Of a stretch of 64,000 nucleotides of DNA, positions 1-8,443 are shown in pieces. Positions within the stretch are counted from its first letter, which is position 1, and every line of letters begins with the position of its first letter. A program made the position numbers and the translations under genes. Below the pieces are notes generated by a model, which was given only the letters and a program-made list of their open reading frames with translations, did not search any database and was not told the origin of the DNA. Source of the DNA: RYN-230 sp036509255 (GTDB taxonomy: Bacteria > Actinomycetota > Actinomycetes > Streptosporangiales > Streptosporangiaceae); contig DATCFY010000039.1 in assembly GCA_036509255.1 (NCBI GenBank), positions 1-64,000 on the forward strand, read 5' to 3'.

Positions 1-593
1 GCGAGACCGGCATGCGTGACCTGATCCGGCACCTGATCCACGATCACGGATACCGCACGCTCGGATACCTGGCCGGGGTCGCGGACAGCCCGGACAACGT
101 CACCCGCCAGGCGGTGGTGGCGGCCGAGGCCAGCGCCGCGGGCGTGGAACTCGCCACGGGGCCCGAGTGGCAGGGCAGCTACTACGCCGACGGCGGGGCC
201 CACGTCATCGACGGGCTGCTCAGCTCGGGCCAGCCGCTGCCGCGGGCCATCGTGTGCGCCAACGATCTCGCCGCGCTCGGGGCCCTGCACACGCTGGCCC
301 GCCGCGGCGTGGACGTGCCGTGCGACGTGGTAGTGACCGGCTTCGACGACATCCCGGTCGCCCGGCGGCTCCATCCGGGGCTGACCACCGTCCGCCAGCC
401 CATCCAGGAACTCGGCGCCACCGCGTTCGAGCTGCTGGAGTCGCTGGTCGGCAACGGCGAGCCGGAGCCGCGGGACGTGGTCCTGCCCACCCGCCTGATC
501 CGCCGCGGGAGCTGCGGGTGCCCCGTAACGTCCGAGCTGGCCTTAGCGTCCGAGGGCCTCAGTATCCGAAGAGCCTCTCCCCAGGCGGGCTAG
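1..593 (+). CDS. LacI/GalR-family transcriptional regulator, C-terminal part (5' end outside window)
   Basis: The reading frame is already open at the left edge, so the DNA-binding N-terminus lies outside the window. About 197 residues are visible and match the second half of the periplasmic-binding-like effector domain of LacI-type regulators: the stretches AIVCANDLAALGAL and VTGFDDIPVARRLHPGLTTV, then a typical RQP.QELG segment and an RGSCGC tail. In this family sugar-like effectors bind this domain and release the regulator from its operator. The target genes are not visible; the next gene is a P450 on the other strand. The family call is firm, the ligand is unknown. Confidence 0.9.
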   Translation, partial: ETGMRDLIRHLIHDHGYRTLGYLAGVADSPDNVTRQAVVAAEASAAGVELATGPEWQGSYYADGGAHVIDGLLSSGQPLPRAIVCANDLAALGALHTLARRGVDVPCDVVVTGFDDIPVARRLHPGLTTVRQPIQELGATAFELLESLVGNGEPEPRDVVLPTRLIRRGSCGCPVTSELALASEGLSIRRASPQAG

Positions 594-840
594 AGCGACG
601 GCGGGGGTAGAACCGCAGGTCGCGAACGCCTCAGCAGCTGGTGTTCCGGGCTAGGTGCGGCAGACGATCAGCCGACCGACAGCATCGGCTGGCCGTTTGT
701 GGTCAGTTACCGCTGTTCGGCCTGCTGGCCCCGACCAGGCTCCTCATGCCCAGGGCTGTGACCTGCGGTAACGCCGACGGCAAGCGGACGCTGGGACTGA
801 CCGGGCGCGTGGTCAGGCGGCCCGCGCCTGCAGGCACGCC

Positions 841-2199
841 CTAGCCGGATCCGGCGTCCGAGGGCACGGCGCCCCAGAGCGCCGCGTCCCAGATCACGGG
901 CAGCGCCGGGGGCTTGCGGAACACCAGCCCGCGGGGGGCCGCCGGGCGGCCCGGGTCGAGCCGCAGGCCGGGCAGGTCGCGGAGCGCCGCCCCCAGCGCG
1001 GCGCGGGCTTCCAGCCGGGCCAGGTGCACGCCCAGGCAGAAGTGCGGGCCTCGGGCGAAGGCCAGATTCTGCCCGGCGTTGCCGCGGCGCACATCGAAGC
1101 GGTCCGGGTCGGGAAACGCGGCCGGGTCCCGTCCCGCGCCCGCGACCGACACGCTGACCAGGTCGCCCCGGCTGACTTCGGCGCCGCCGAGCTCGACGTC
1201 ACGGGTGGCGTAGCGGTCCACGACGGCGGCCGCGGGCTCCAGCCGCAGTGACTCCTCGATGGCCTGAGGCAGCAGGCCGGGGTCGGCGCGGACCAGGTCC
1301 AGCTGATCGCGGTGGCTGAGCAGGTGCCAGGCGGCGTTGGCGATCATGCCCTCGGTGGTCTCGATACCGCCGAACATGAGCACCGCCGCGTTGGAGACGA
1401 TCTCGGCCGGGCTGAGACCGGTACCGCCGGCCCGGGTCCCGCCGGGGCCGGGGTCCCCGTGGCGCCCGCCGCCGGGACCGGCCCCGCGCCGGGCTCGGGC
1501 GGTCCGCATCACGGGCCGGGCCGCATCGGCCAGCAGCGAAGGGCCGGAACCGTTCTCGATGACCGCCTGCAGACTGTCGCTGAGCTGCCCGGACGCCACC
1601 ATCCCGGCCGCCACCCCGGGCGTGAGGGGTGCCCCTGGGTCAGCGGCGGCCAGTTCGGAGACCGCGCCGACGATCGCGTCGTACCAGGACAGGATGGTGC
1701 CCGGAGCCACCTCGCCGAGGCCGAGCGCCCGGGCCACGACCGCCACGGCCAGCGGCGCAGCCAGGCTCCGGCTCAGGTCCCCCCGCCCGGCCAGCCGCAT
1801 GGCGCTGACCAGTCGGTCCGCTTCGTCCGTCACGAACGCTTCCAGCTGCTGGTGCACGGCGGCCTGGCTGAACGGCGCGGTGAATGGGCGACGGTGCCGG
1901 TCATGCTGCGGGCCGTCCAGTGAGAGCATGCTCGGGCCGACGACCCGGGCCGTGGAGAAGCGCGGGTCGTCGACCGTGAAGGCTGCGCTGTCCCGCATGA
2001 CCTGCAGGGCCAGGTCCCGCCGGGTCACCAGCCAGCCATTGAGCACCGGCACCCAGGAGACTGGTTCGGCGTCCCGCAGCCGGGCGAGCGTGGGGTGCGG
2101 GTCTCCGGCGAGTTCGGCGAGGATGACTGCCGCCCCCAGCGGGTACTGGCGGACGCGCATGCCGGTCGCCGGGGAACGGCGCGCAGGTGGGCCGGTCAT
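841..2199 (-). CDS. cytochrome P450
   Basis: A 452-residue bacterial class I type cytochrome P450, a soluble haem-thiolate monooxygenase that needs separate ferredoxin partners; none are visible nearby. Diagnostic parts are the I-helix GGIETT (about residues 277-282), the ExxR pair E316/R319 in the K helix, and the haem loop FARGPHFCLG with ligand Cys388. Residues 235-262 form an unusual Gly/Pro/Arg-rich insertion before the I helix, probably a disordered loop. The gene stands alone, converging with nothing and leaving about 190 bp to the next plus-strand gene. The substrate cannot be told from sequence; a catabolic or tailoring role is equally possible. Confidence 0.93.
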   Translation of the reverse strand: MTGPPARRSPATGMRVRQYPLGAAVILAELAGDPHPTLARLRDAEPVSWVPVLNGWLVTRRDLALQVMRDSAAFTVDDPRFSTARVVGPSMLSLDGPQHDRHRRPFTAPFSQAAVHQQLEAFVTDEADRLVSAMRLAGRGDLSRSLAAPLAVAVVARALGLGEVAPGTILSWYDAIVGAVSELAAADPGAPLTPGVAAGMVASGQLSDSLQAVIENGSGPSLLADAARPVMRTARARRGAGPGGGRHGDPGPGGTRAGGTGLSPAEIVSNAAVLMFGGIETTEGMIANAAWHLLSHRDQLDLVRADPGLLPQAIEESLRLEPAAAVVDRYATRDVELGGAEVSRGDLVSVSVAGAGRDPAAFPDPDRFDVRRGNAGQNLAFARGPHFCLGVHLARLEARAALGAALRDLPGLRLDPGRPAAPRGLVFRKPPALPVIWDAALWGAVPSDAGSG

Positions 2200-2391
2200 G
2201 TGTTGACGCTACTGTGGGCGAGCCCCGCCAGCCACGAGATACTTCCCTGCGGGCACTTGAGCGACGCACGCAGGGCCTCCTCAGCAAGGGGCAGCGCGGG
2301 AACAACGGGGCAGGCAGCCTTGGTTCTCGGATTGGGCGGCGGTGACGGTATGCGGGCTCGGGGTGCGCGCGCGGTGGAGGCTGAGGCGGCA

Positions 2392-2580
2392 GTGACGGAG
2401 TGGCTGGACCTGGGCGACGGGATGGTGCGCCGGGTGGTCACGATCGGGGACGAGTTGCTCCCCCCGGACGCGGCAGCCCGGGCGAGCGCGCCTAAATGCG
2501 CCTGCGGCCAGCCGACCACCCACGGGTCCCGGTCGTGTGGTGCGGCTGAGTGCGTCGCCCGGCTGTGGGAGTCCGCGTGA
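2392..2580 (+). CDS. small cysteine-rich hypothetical protein
   Basis: A 62-residue frame opened by GTG at 2392, with TGAGG five bases upstream as a ribosome binding site. It starts MTEWLDLGDGMVRRVV and ends with four cysteines in the pattern CAC-G...SCG..EC, which looks like a small zinc-binding knuckle. A longer in-frame start at 2350 is possible. I do not recognise a family. Good codon periodicity and the cysteine pattern argue for a real gene, but the length is marginal. It lies just upstream of and divergent from the P450. Confidence 0.4.
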   Translation: MTEWLDLGDGMVRRVVTIGDELLPPDAAARASAPKCACGQPTTHGSRSCGAAECVARLWESA

Positions 2581-2905
2581 CGGCGCCAGCGCGCAGATCG
2601 TGGCCACCCCTGCCCCTGCAGCCCCTCCTGTCCCTTCAACGACTGGGGCCGGGTGGGGTGGGGTGGTTAGCCGGTTAGGAGGGCGAGGGTTAGCTCCTCG
2701 ACAGCCACGAGGGGGGCCACGTCGACCTCCAGGCGCTCCCGGCAGGACATGATCGCTTCCATCCGGCGCACGGTCGATTCCGGGTGCTGGCCGCCGAAGT
2801 TCGTCTCCGTAACCCCAGAGCAGGCCGGAGGACATCTCGGCTGGCTCTGCGGCTTCTGGGGACCCGACGGCCCCGCCCCGGCACTTGCCGCCTCACGGGC
2901 ACGGG
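2581..2905. other. intergenic stretch with possible degraded minus-strand gene end
   Basis: About 325 bases without a convincing gene. On the minus strand a frame ending at 2667 finishes with a protein-like 40-residue tail (...VRRMEAIMSCRERLEVDVAPL and onward to LALLTG), preceded by low-quality sequence. It could be the end of a decayed gene or a peptide of about 31 residues starting at the Met in RRMEAI. No family is recognisable. A G-rich run (gggtggggtggggtgg, about 2650-2665) is the only other landmark. Confidence 0.3.
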
Positions 2906-3607
2906 CTATTTCAGGATGTTGACCGCGCGGGCGATCACCAGCGCGCCCATGCCCAGCGATACGCACGCTTCCACGATCATGAGGAGCTTGGCCCACGGCT
3001 TGATCGCGGAAGTGTCGGTGGGGCTGAACGCGGTAGCCGTCCAGAAGGCCAGCGACAGGTAGTCGATGAACCGCGGCACCCAGGCCGCCGGCGCGTACTC
3101 GGGGTGCTGCATCTCAGGGAAGACGAACGCCGGGCCCACGCGGGGGCGGTGCGCACGCGCAGCGGCGCCGCCCCGGTCGAGATCCCAGTACCACAGCGCG
3201 AAGGCAATCACGTTCGTGGCCCAGATCACCCCGCCGGTCGCCAGCAGCCCGATGGCGTTGGTCGCGAAGATCTTGTTATTGGTCAGGATGTCCACGACCA
3301 GCCGGGCGGCGGAAAACAGGTTTGCCACCGTGATGAAGGCGATGACGATGCCGGTGACGACCCGCAGCCAGGGCTTCCGTCGATCGATGCGCCCCGGGTC
3401 GCCGATGATCAGGACGGCCAGCAAGACGACCAGGACCACGGGGACGGCCCATCTGGGGTTCACCCGGTACTGCGTGGGCAGCACGATGTGCAGCCCGGCC
3501 GCGACCAGGATCGCCAGAGCCACTGGCCACCAGTGCTCACCCCGTTCCGCGGCCGCGGCCGGCTCCGCCGGGGCCGGGTCCCCGGACAGGGCATCGCCAG
3601 TGTCCAT
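2906..3607 (-). CDS. multi-pass membrane protein, ion-channel-like (hypothetical)
   Basis: 233 residues from ATG at 3607, chosen because GGGGAG sits just upstream; the frame continues further upstream without protein-like sequence. Hydrophobic segments lie at about residues 26-45, 52-68, 75-100, 112-140 and 180-225. The C-terminal pair of helices is separated by the loop FWTATAFSPTDTSAIKPWAK, which is laid out like the pore loop of a two-helix channel module although it lacks the potassium filter TVGYG. Similar proteins are common, uncharacterised membrane proteins of actinobacteria as far as I recall. Transport activity is inference. It is divergent from the sigma factor at 3875. Confidence 0.7.
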   Translation of the reverse strand: MDTGDALSGDPAPAEPAAAAERGEHWWPVALAILVAAGLHIVLPTQYRVNPRWAVPVVLVVLLAVLIIGDPGRIDRRKPWLRVVTGIVIAFITVANLFSAARLVVDILTNNKIFATNAIGLLATGGVIWATNVIAFALWYWDLDRGGAAARAHRPRVGPAFVFPEMQHPEYAPAAWVPRFIDYLSLAFWTATAFSPTDTSAIKPWAKLLMIVEACVSLGMGALVIARAVNILK

Positions 3608-3874
3608 CTGCTCCCCACGCCCGTACCAGCATCGCCAGAGAGTTCCCTCGCTGCGCACTGAGCACGCACTGAGACGGGAAACGGCCGATGGTCCGGGCAT
3701 GTTGACCGTCGCACCTGCTCGGCCTGCCGGGATCACCCGGAGAGGATGGTGCTTGCCGCCCGCCGCCAGCACCCTTCCCCCGGGACGGGTGATCCAGATA
3801 ATCGTGGCGGACTCGGGCAGGCAACCCCGGCCGCCACTCGTTCGTCATGGGCAGGCGACAGAGGGAGGCGGCTC

Positions 3875-4405
3875 ATGACAGGCACCCCGGATGGAGCCGA
3901 TCTGGAGCGGCTGCTCGCCGAGCGGGGTGGCCAGCTCATGCGCGTAGCCATCGCGCTGGCCGGCGACCACCAGGGGGACGAGGACCTGCTGCAGGCCGCT
4001 CTGGAACGGGTGCTGCGCAAGCCCCGCCAGGTGGACAGCGATACCGAGGGATACCTGCGGCGCGTCCTCTACAACCTGGCGGCCGACGGCTGGCGGCGGC
4101 GCGGCCGGTGGCGGGAGAAGCTGCCGCTGCTGCGCTCCCAGGCCCCGGCGGACGCCGGTGACGGCACCGCCCTGGTCGACCTGCGCGACGAGCTGGTGCG
4201 CCTGATGCGTCAGCTACCGCCGAGGCAGCGAGCGGTGATTGTGCTCCGGTACTGGGAGCAGCGCACCGAGTCAGAGACCGCCGCGCTGCTCGGCTGCTCA
4301 GAGGGCACGGTCAAGTCCGCCGCGTCACGAGGGCTGCAGCGGCTCCGCGAGCTGGCCGGGACGGCACCGGGCGCGGGCATTGAGCTGATGGAGGGAAGGT
4401 CATGA
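3875..4405 (+). CDS. ECF RNA polymerase sigma factor (SigE-like)
   Basis: A 176-residue sigma-70 factor of the extracytoplasmic-function type. Region 2 covers about residues 20-85 (LMRVAIALAGDHQGDEDLLQ, then YLRRVLYNLAADGWRRR) and region 4 about 110-165 (LPPRQRAVIVLRYWEQRTESE, then LGCSEGTVKSAASRGLQRLRE). It recruits RNA polymerase to a dedicated promoter set. ATG 3875 is preferred because GAGGGAGG lies nine bases upstream. It overlaps the next gene by ATGA, so translation is coupled to the membrane protein that follows, the usual arrangement for an ECF factor and its regulator. Confidence 0.93.
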   Translation: MTGTPDGADLERLLAERGGQLMRVAIALAGDHQGDEDLLQAALERVLRKPRQVDSDTEGYLRRVLYNLAADGWRRRGRWREKLPLLRSQAPADAGDGTALVDLRDELVRLMRQLPPRQRAVIVLRYWEQRTESETAALLGCSEGTVKSAASRGLQRLRELAGTAPGAGIELMEGRS

Positions 4406-5421
4406 CGGGCGAACTGGAAGAACTGCTGCACGAAGGTATCGACCGCCTCACTGCTGATGTCAGAGTCCCGGCGGGGATGGTCCAGCGGGCCCGCCGACGT
4501 CACCGCCAGCGGCGGATCACGATCCGCGCCAGCGCAGCCGCAGGCGTGGCCGTGGTGGTGGCGGTGACCGCGATCGTCGCCAGCAGCGCGGCGGACCGCG
4601 GGCCGCGGCCGAGCCAGGGTGGCGTGCCGGTGCAGACCGTCGCGTACGTGACGGCCCGAACTCAGCGGGCTCTCGTCGCAGAAGGCCAGGCGATCGAGGA
4701 GATTCATATCAGCGGTCCCGGTATCACGTTCGGGCTGACCGTCCTGAACATGGCGCTGAGCGAGGAAAAGAATCCGTCTGGCAGCGCCGTGGTGCCTGGC
4801 GTCCTCTCGACGGTGACCGCACCGCGGATGATCACCTGGGTCTACCACGGCCGACGCCTGTCCGAGGGTGTGTCCCCCGCGGGCGGTCTCGTCTTCCACA
4901 CCACGATCAATTCGGTCACCACCCGGTCCGGGAAGCTGGTGACCCAGGTATTCGGCGCCGCCTACCCGGTGCGGACCCGATGGCAGACCATCCTCGGCGG
5001 GCTGTCGGGCTCCCTCCCGCGGCTCACCTGCCAGACGGCCCTCGCCGCCCCGGTCGGCTCGGACTGGCGCACTGTCCTCACCAAGGACCTCTCCTGTGGC
5101 CTGTTTCACCTCGGCGGGCGCCAGATGGTCGACGGCGTCGAGGCCATCAGGCTCACCTCCAATCCGCAGCGCGACATGGGGATCCAGGAGACAGCCTGGG
5201 TAGATCCGGCGACCTACCTGCCCGTGCGGTTGAGTGTGGGCCTGGGCAAGGTCCGGGGCGAGCCGCGCGTGCTGACGTATGACTACCGGTGGCTCCCGCC
5301 GATCAAGGAGAACCTGGCCGCGCTGCACGCGGCAATTCGCGGAGCGGCGATCCCGCCCGGGTTCCGCAAGCTGCCGGCCAATTACCTGCCCCTGGCCGGG
5401 GCAAACGATCCCAGGAGATGA
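4402..5421 (+). CDS. membrane-anchored partner of the ECF sigma factor (anti-sigma-like)
   Basis: 339 residues: a short N-terminal cytoplasmic part rich in Arg (about 1-42, ending RARRRHRQRRITIR), one transmembrane helix (about 44-62) and a 275-residue extracytoplasmic domain with no cysteine motif I recognise. It starts inside the last codons of the sigma gene (ATGA). That position and topology suggest it senses envelope conditions and holds or releases the sigma factor. No zinc-binding HxxxCxxC anti-sigma motif is present, so it is not a classical ZAS protein; the anti-sigma role is inferred from context only. Confidence 0.65.
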   Translation: MTGELEELLHEGIDRLTADVRVPAGMVQRARRRHRQRRITIRASAAAGVAVVVAVTAIVASSAADRGPRPSQGGVPVQTVAYVTARTQRALVAEGQAIEEIHISGPGITFGLTVLNMALSEEKNPSGSAVVPGVLSTVTAPRMITWVYHGRRLSEGVSPAGGLVFHTTINSVTTRSGKLVTQVFGAAYPVRTRWQTILGGLSGSLPRLTCQTALAAPVGSDWRTVLTKDLSCGLFHLGGRQMVDGVEAIRLTSNPQRDMGIQETAWVDPATYLPVRLSVGLGKVRGEPRVLTYDYRWLPPIKENLAALHAAIRGAAIPPGFRKLPANYLPLAGANDPRR

Positions 5422-5434
5422 GCCGCCCCCGATG

Positions 5435-5460
5435 GCCGGTCCCGGGAGAACGGGGCCGGC
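5435..5460. terminator. hairpin between convergent genes
   Basis: Arms gccggtccc and ggggccggc, one mismatch, eight-base loop, in the 40-bp gap between the anti-sigma-like gene and the ROK gene that converge here. It could end either transcript. No T tract, so it would be a weak intrinsic terminator. Confidence 0.4.
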
Positions 5461-5461
5461 G

Positions 5462-6646
5462 TCAGGGTCCGGCCACGGAGGCGAGCAGCTCGCCCCGGGC
5501 CTGCTCCACCGCGGCCAGGATGGCGCCGCGCAGCACCGGCTGGCCGGTTACCCCGGTCGGCACCACCTGGGGGTGGGCCGGGCAGATCCGGCCCACCTCC
5601 GCGGCCACCCGGTCGGCGAGCGCCGTCCCGCCGGCCAGTCCCACCTCGCCGCCGAGGACCACGAGGCCGGGGTCGAGCACCACGCTCACCGCCGCCGCCC
5701 CGGTCGCCACCCGGGCGGCCAGCTGGTCGAGCAGGGCGCTCCCGCGCTCGTCGCCGGCCTGGGCCGCGGCCACCGCGGCCCGCACGGCGGCCGCCGCCGT
5801 CGGTGCGGGGAACCCGTAGCTCTCCGCCAGCGGCCGCACGGCCTGGGCGCCCACCAGGGACTGGAACGCGCCGGTCGCCGGGTGACTGACGTCCTGGGGC
5901 AGCGGCACGCCGGGAACGGGGAGGTAGCCGATCTCACCCGCGGCGCCGGCCACCCCGCGGTGCAGCCGCCCGCCGATGATGGTGGCGAGTCCCAGGCCCA
6001 CCCCGATCCACATCAGGACGAAGTCGTCAGCGCCCTGGGCGACGCCCACCGCGCGCTCGGCCATGGCCGCCAGGTTGACGTCGTTCTCGATCGTCACCGG
6101 CTGGCGCAGGTCGCTGCGCAGCGCCTCCAGCACTCCTTCGTGCCAGGCGGGCAGGTTCACGGCCAGCCGCGGATCCCCGGTGCTGGGATCCAGCACCCCG
6201 GGCGTGCCGATGACCAGAGCGTTCAGCCGTGACATCTCCACCCCCGCCGAGCGGCAGGCGGCGGCGACCGCGCCGCGGACCAGCTCGACCGGGTTGGCGG
6301 CACCGTTCGGGTCCACGCTGACCTGGGTGACCACTTCGCCGGTGATGTCCGCCACTCCGGCGCTGACCTCGTCGTGCTCGACGTGCAGCCCGGCGACGTA
6401 TGCGCTGGACGGCACGACCGCGTAGAGCGCCGCGTTCGGCCCGCGGCCGCCCGCCTGCTCCCCCACGGTGGTGACCAGGCCGCGCTCCTCCAGCCGGGAG
6501 AGCAGCTGGGAAGCGGTCACCTTGGACAGCCCGGTCCGCTCGCCCACCTGCGCCCTGGTCATGGGGCCGCCGGCGAGCAGCAGCTCGAGGGCGGCCCGGT
6601 CGTTCAGCTCCCGCAGCAGCCGGGGTGTCCCAGGCCGTTGTTCCAT
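5462..6646 (-). CDS. ROK-family transcriptional repressor
   Basis: 394 residues from ATG at 6646; GGAGGGAAGG lies just upstream, so the longer in-frame starts are rejected. An N-terminal winged helix (about 8-65, MTRAQVGERTGLSKVTASQL and EERGLVTTV) is followed by a ROK domain with the IGVGLGLATIIGGRLHRG loop and GAAGEIGYLPV. The zinc-binding CxCGxxGC motif of ROK sugar kinases is absent, as in dedicated repressors. It is divergent from a sugar ABC operon that ends in a beta-N-acetylhexosaminidase, and it most likely represses that operon and itself through the dyad at 6801-6820, with a sugar or sugar phosphate as inducer. Confidence 0.92.
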   Translation of the reverse strand: MEQRPGTPRLLRELNDRAALELLLAGGPMTRAQVGERTGLSKVTASQLLSRLEERGLVTTVGEQAGGRGPNAALYAVVPSSAYVAGLHVEHDEVSAGVADITGEVVTQVSVDPNGAANPVELVRGAVAAACRSAGVEMSRLNALVIGTPGVLDPSTGDPRLAVNLPAWHEGVLEALRSDLRQPVTIENDVNLAAMAERAVGVAQGADDFVLMWIGVGLGLATIIGGRLHRGVAGAAGEIGYLPVPGVPLPQDVSHPATGAFQSLVGAQAVRPLAESYGFPAPTAAAAVRAAVAAAQAGDERGSALLDQLAARVATGAAAVSVVLDPGLVVLGGEVGLAGGTALADRVAAEVGRICPAHPQVVPTGVTGQPVLRGAILAAVEQARGELLASVAGP

Positions 6647-6800
6647 GCCTTCCCTCCGTCGCATGACGTCCCCCCCAGCACCTGCTCGCACGCGGCGAGG
6701 AGCCGGCTAGCCAGGGCCTCGCCGGGCCGCCGGCACCGGCGGGCGGACAGGGCACCTGGCCGAATTCTGTCTCAATCTGGCAACAGGGTCTATCTAATAG

Positions 6801-6820
6801 GAAACTTTACTGTTAGTTTC
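6801..6820. promoter_or_regulatory. putative ROK operator
   Basis: Perfect 6-bp dyad GAAACT-N8-AGTTTC in an AT-rich island (preceded by tatctaatag) inside the 353-bp gap between the ROK gene and the binding-protein gene. Similar AGGAAA/TTTCxT-type sites are typical of actinobacterial ROK regulators. The tatctaat just before it may be the -10 element of the plus-strand operon, which would place the repressor on the promoter. Confidence 0.55.
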
Positions 6821-6999
6821 ACCCCAGAATTCCCACACTGTTGGTCAAGCCAGGGCCGGTCGGTCAGCCCAGCGACGTGACCGCCAGGGGCCAATTGGGC
6901 AGGCAGCGACAGCCTAGACGGCCGAAGGCACCGGAGCGCCCTGGGACCACGACGAATTGCGTGAAGTGCCAAGGATCAAGCCGGGAAGGGAGATCTCTA

Positions 7000-8349
7000 G
7001 TGAAGCTGACTAGATCGGCGGCCGCGTTTGGCGCGGCAGCCCTACTCGCCGGGGCAGCGGCGGGCTGCGGCTCCAGCAGTAGCAGTGGGTCGTCCGCGTC
7101 CGCCGCGCCGGCCAAGCTGGTCGTCTGGCGGATGGGCTCGTCCGTGCCATCGCAGGTCACCTGGATGAACGGAGTCGTCGCCCAGTTCCACAAGAAGTAC
7201 CCGCAGTACGCCAAGACCAAGGTGACCGTGGACTGGATCCCCTGGGGCAACCGGGTGACCGACTGGACCAACGCCCTGACCAGCGGCAAGGGTGGTCCCG
7301 ACGTCACCGAGCTGGGCAACACCGACACCCCGGGCATCGCCTCGCAGGGCGCGCTGGCCAGCATCACCAGCAACGTGAAGTCCTGGTCGTATGGCTCCGG
7401 GATCATCCCCGGCAACCTGGCCAACGACACCGTCAACGGGCAGACCTACGCCGTGCCCTGGTTCGGCGGCGTGCGCGGCATCTGGTACCGCAAGGACGAG
7501 TTCGCCAAGGCCGGCATCACGGCGGCCCCCACCACCTGGGCTCAGCTGGTCAGCGACGCCAAGACGCTGCAGAAGAAGTACCCCGGCACCTTCGGCCTCG
7601 GTGCCCCCAGCGACTACACCAACGCCATCGTCAGCTTCATCTGGGGCGCGGGCGGCCAGGTGGCTACCCAGAGCGGCAGCAAGTGGACCGCCACGCTGAA
7701 CACGCCGGCGTCCGAGGCGGGCATCAAGTTCTACGCCGACCTGTACCTGACCCAGCACGTGTCCCCGTCGAAGTACATCGGCCAGACCGAGCTGGGCGCC
7801 CCGGGCGCGACCTCGGGCGGCTCGGACGAGGACTTCGCGCTCGGCAAGCTGGACATGTACATCGACGGCCCGTGGGCGCAGGCCGAGCTGACGGCGGTGA
7901 GCAAGAAGTACGAAGCGGACTGGGCCTCGTTCCCGATCCCCAGCGTGAGCGGGCCGAACCCGTCCCCGGCCTTCTCCGGCGGCTCCGACCTCGGCGTCTG
8001 GGTGAAGAGCAAGTACCAGACGGCCGACTGGGACCTGATCTCGCTGATGGACAGCCCCGCGAACGCGACCACGTTCGCGAATTCCGCGGGCTTCTTCCCG
8101 CAGTTCACCTCCCAGCTGAAGGGCGGCGCCTACGCGGGCAACCCGGTGATGGCGGGCTTCGCCAAGGCCGCCGCCTACACCCAGATCGCGCCGCTCAACT
8201 CGAAGAACTGGGCCACCGCGGACGCGACGGACGCGATCATCCCGACCATGATGAAGTCGCTGATGCAGGGCGCGAGCTTCAGCGCCACCGTGAACAAGGC
8301 CAACACGGAGCTGCAGAACGTGCTCAACACCGGGTCCGAGACCGGCTGA
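7000..8349 (+). CDS. sugar ABC transporter substrate-binding lipoprotein
   Basis: 449 residues from GTG 7000, with GGGAAGGGAG upstream. It begins with a lipoprotein signal (KLTRSAAAFGAAALLAGAAAGC, processed at the Cys) and a Ser/Gly-rich linker, followed by a family-1 extracellular solute-binding domain (LVVWRMGSSVPSQ... through DVTELGNTDT...). It is anchored outside the membrane and delivers an oligosaccharide to the two permeases downstream. First gene of the operon controlled by the ROK repressor. The terminal hexosaminidase gene suggests an N-acetylglucosamine-containing ligand such as chitobiose, but the binding site gives no direct proof. Confidence 0.95.
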   Translation: MKLTRSAAAFGAAALLAGAAAGCGSSSSSGSSASAAPAKLVVWRMGSSVPSQVTWMNGVVAQFHKKYPQYAKTKVTVDWIPWGNRVTDWTNALTSGKGGPDVTELGNTDTPGIASQGALASITSNVKSWSYGSGIIPGNLANDTVNGQTYAVPWFGGVRGIWYRKDEFAKAGITAAPTTWAQLVSDAKTLQKKYPGTFGLGAPSDYTNAIVSFIWGAGGQVATQSGSKWTATLNTPASEAGIKFYADLYLTQHVSPSKYIGQTELGAPGATSGGSDEDFALGKLDMYIDGPWAQAELTAVSKKYEADWASFPIPSVSGPNPSPAFSGGSDLGVWVKSKYQTADWDLISLMDSPANATTFANSAGFFPQFTSQLKGGAYAGNPVMAGFAKAAAYTQIAPLNSKNWATADATDAIIPTMMKSLMQGASFSATVNKANTELQNVLNTGSETG

Positions 8350-8362
8350 GCACACGAGCTGT

Positions 8363-8415
8363 CCCGGCCGGCGGCCGTCACCCCCGTGTTTCAGGGTGGG
8401 TGGCCGCCGGCCGGG
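8363..8415 (+). terminator. intercistronic stem-loop after the binding-protein gene
   Basis: Two perfect 14-bp arms, cccggccggcggcc (8363-8376) and its complement (8402-8415), with further pairing of caccc to gggtg inside. It fills the gap between the binding-protein and first permease genes. In malE-type operons such structures protect the 5' message and reduce read-through, giving more binding protein than permease; the same role is inferred here. No T run follows. Confidence 0.75.
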
Positions 8416-8443
8416 GCTTCCCGTGAGGAGAGTGCCGATACTC

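Noticed and set aside
641..844. 67-codon plus-strand frame between the LacI and P450 genes
   Set aside because: Arg/Pro-rich, no ribosome binding site, no protein-like pattern; the 250-bp gap otherwise shows nothing.
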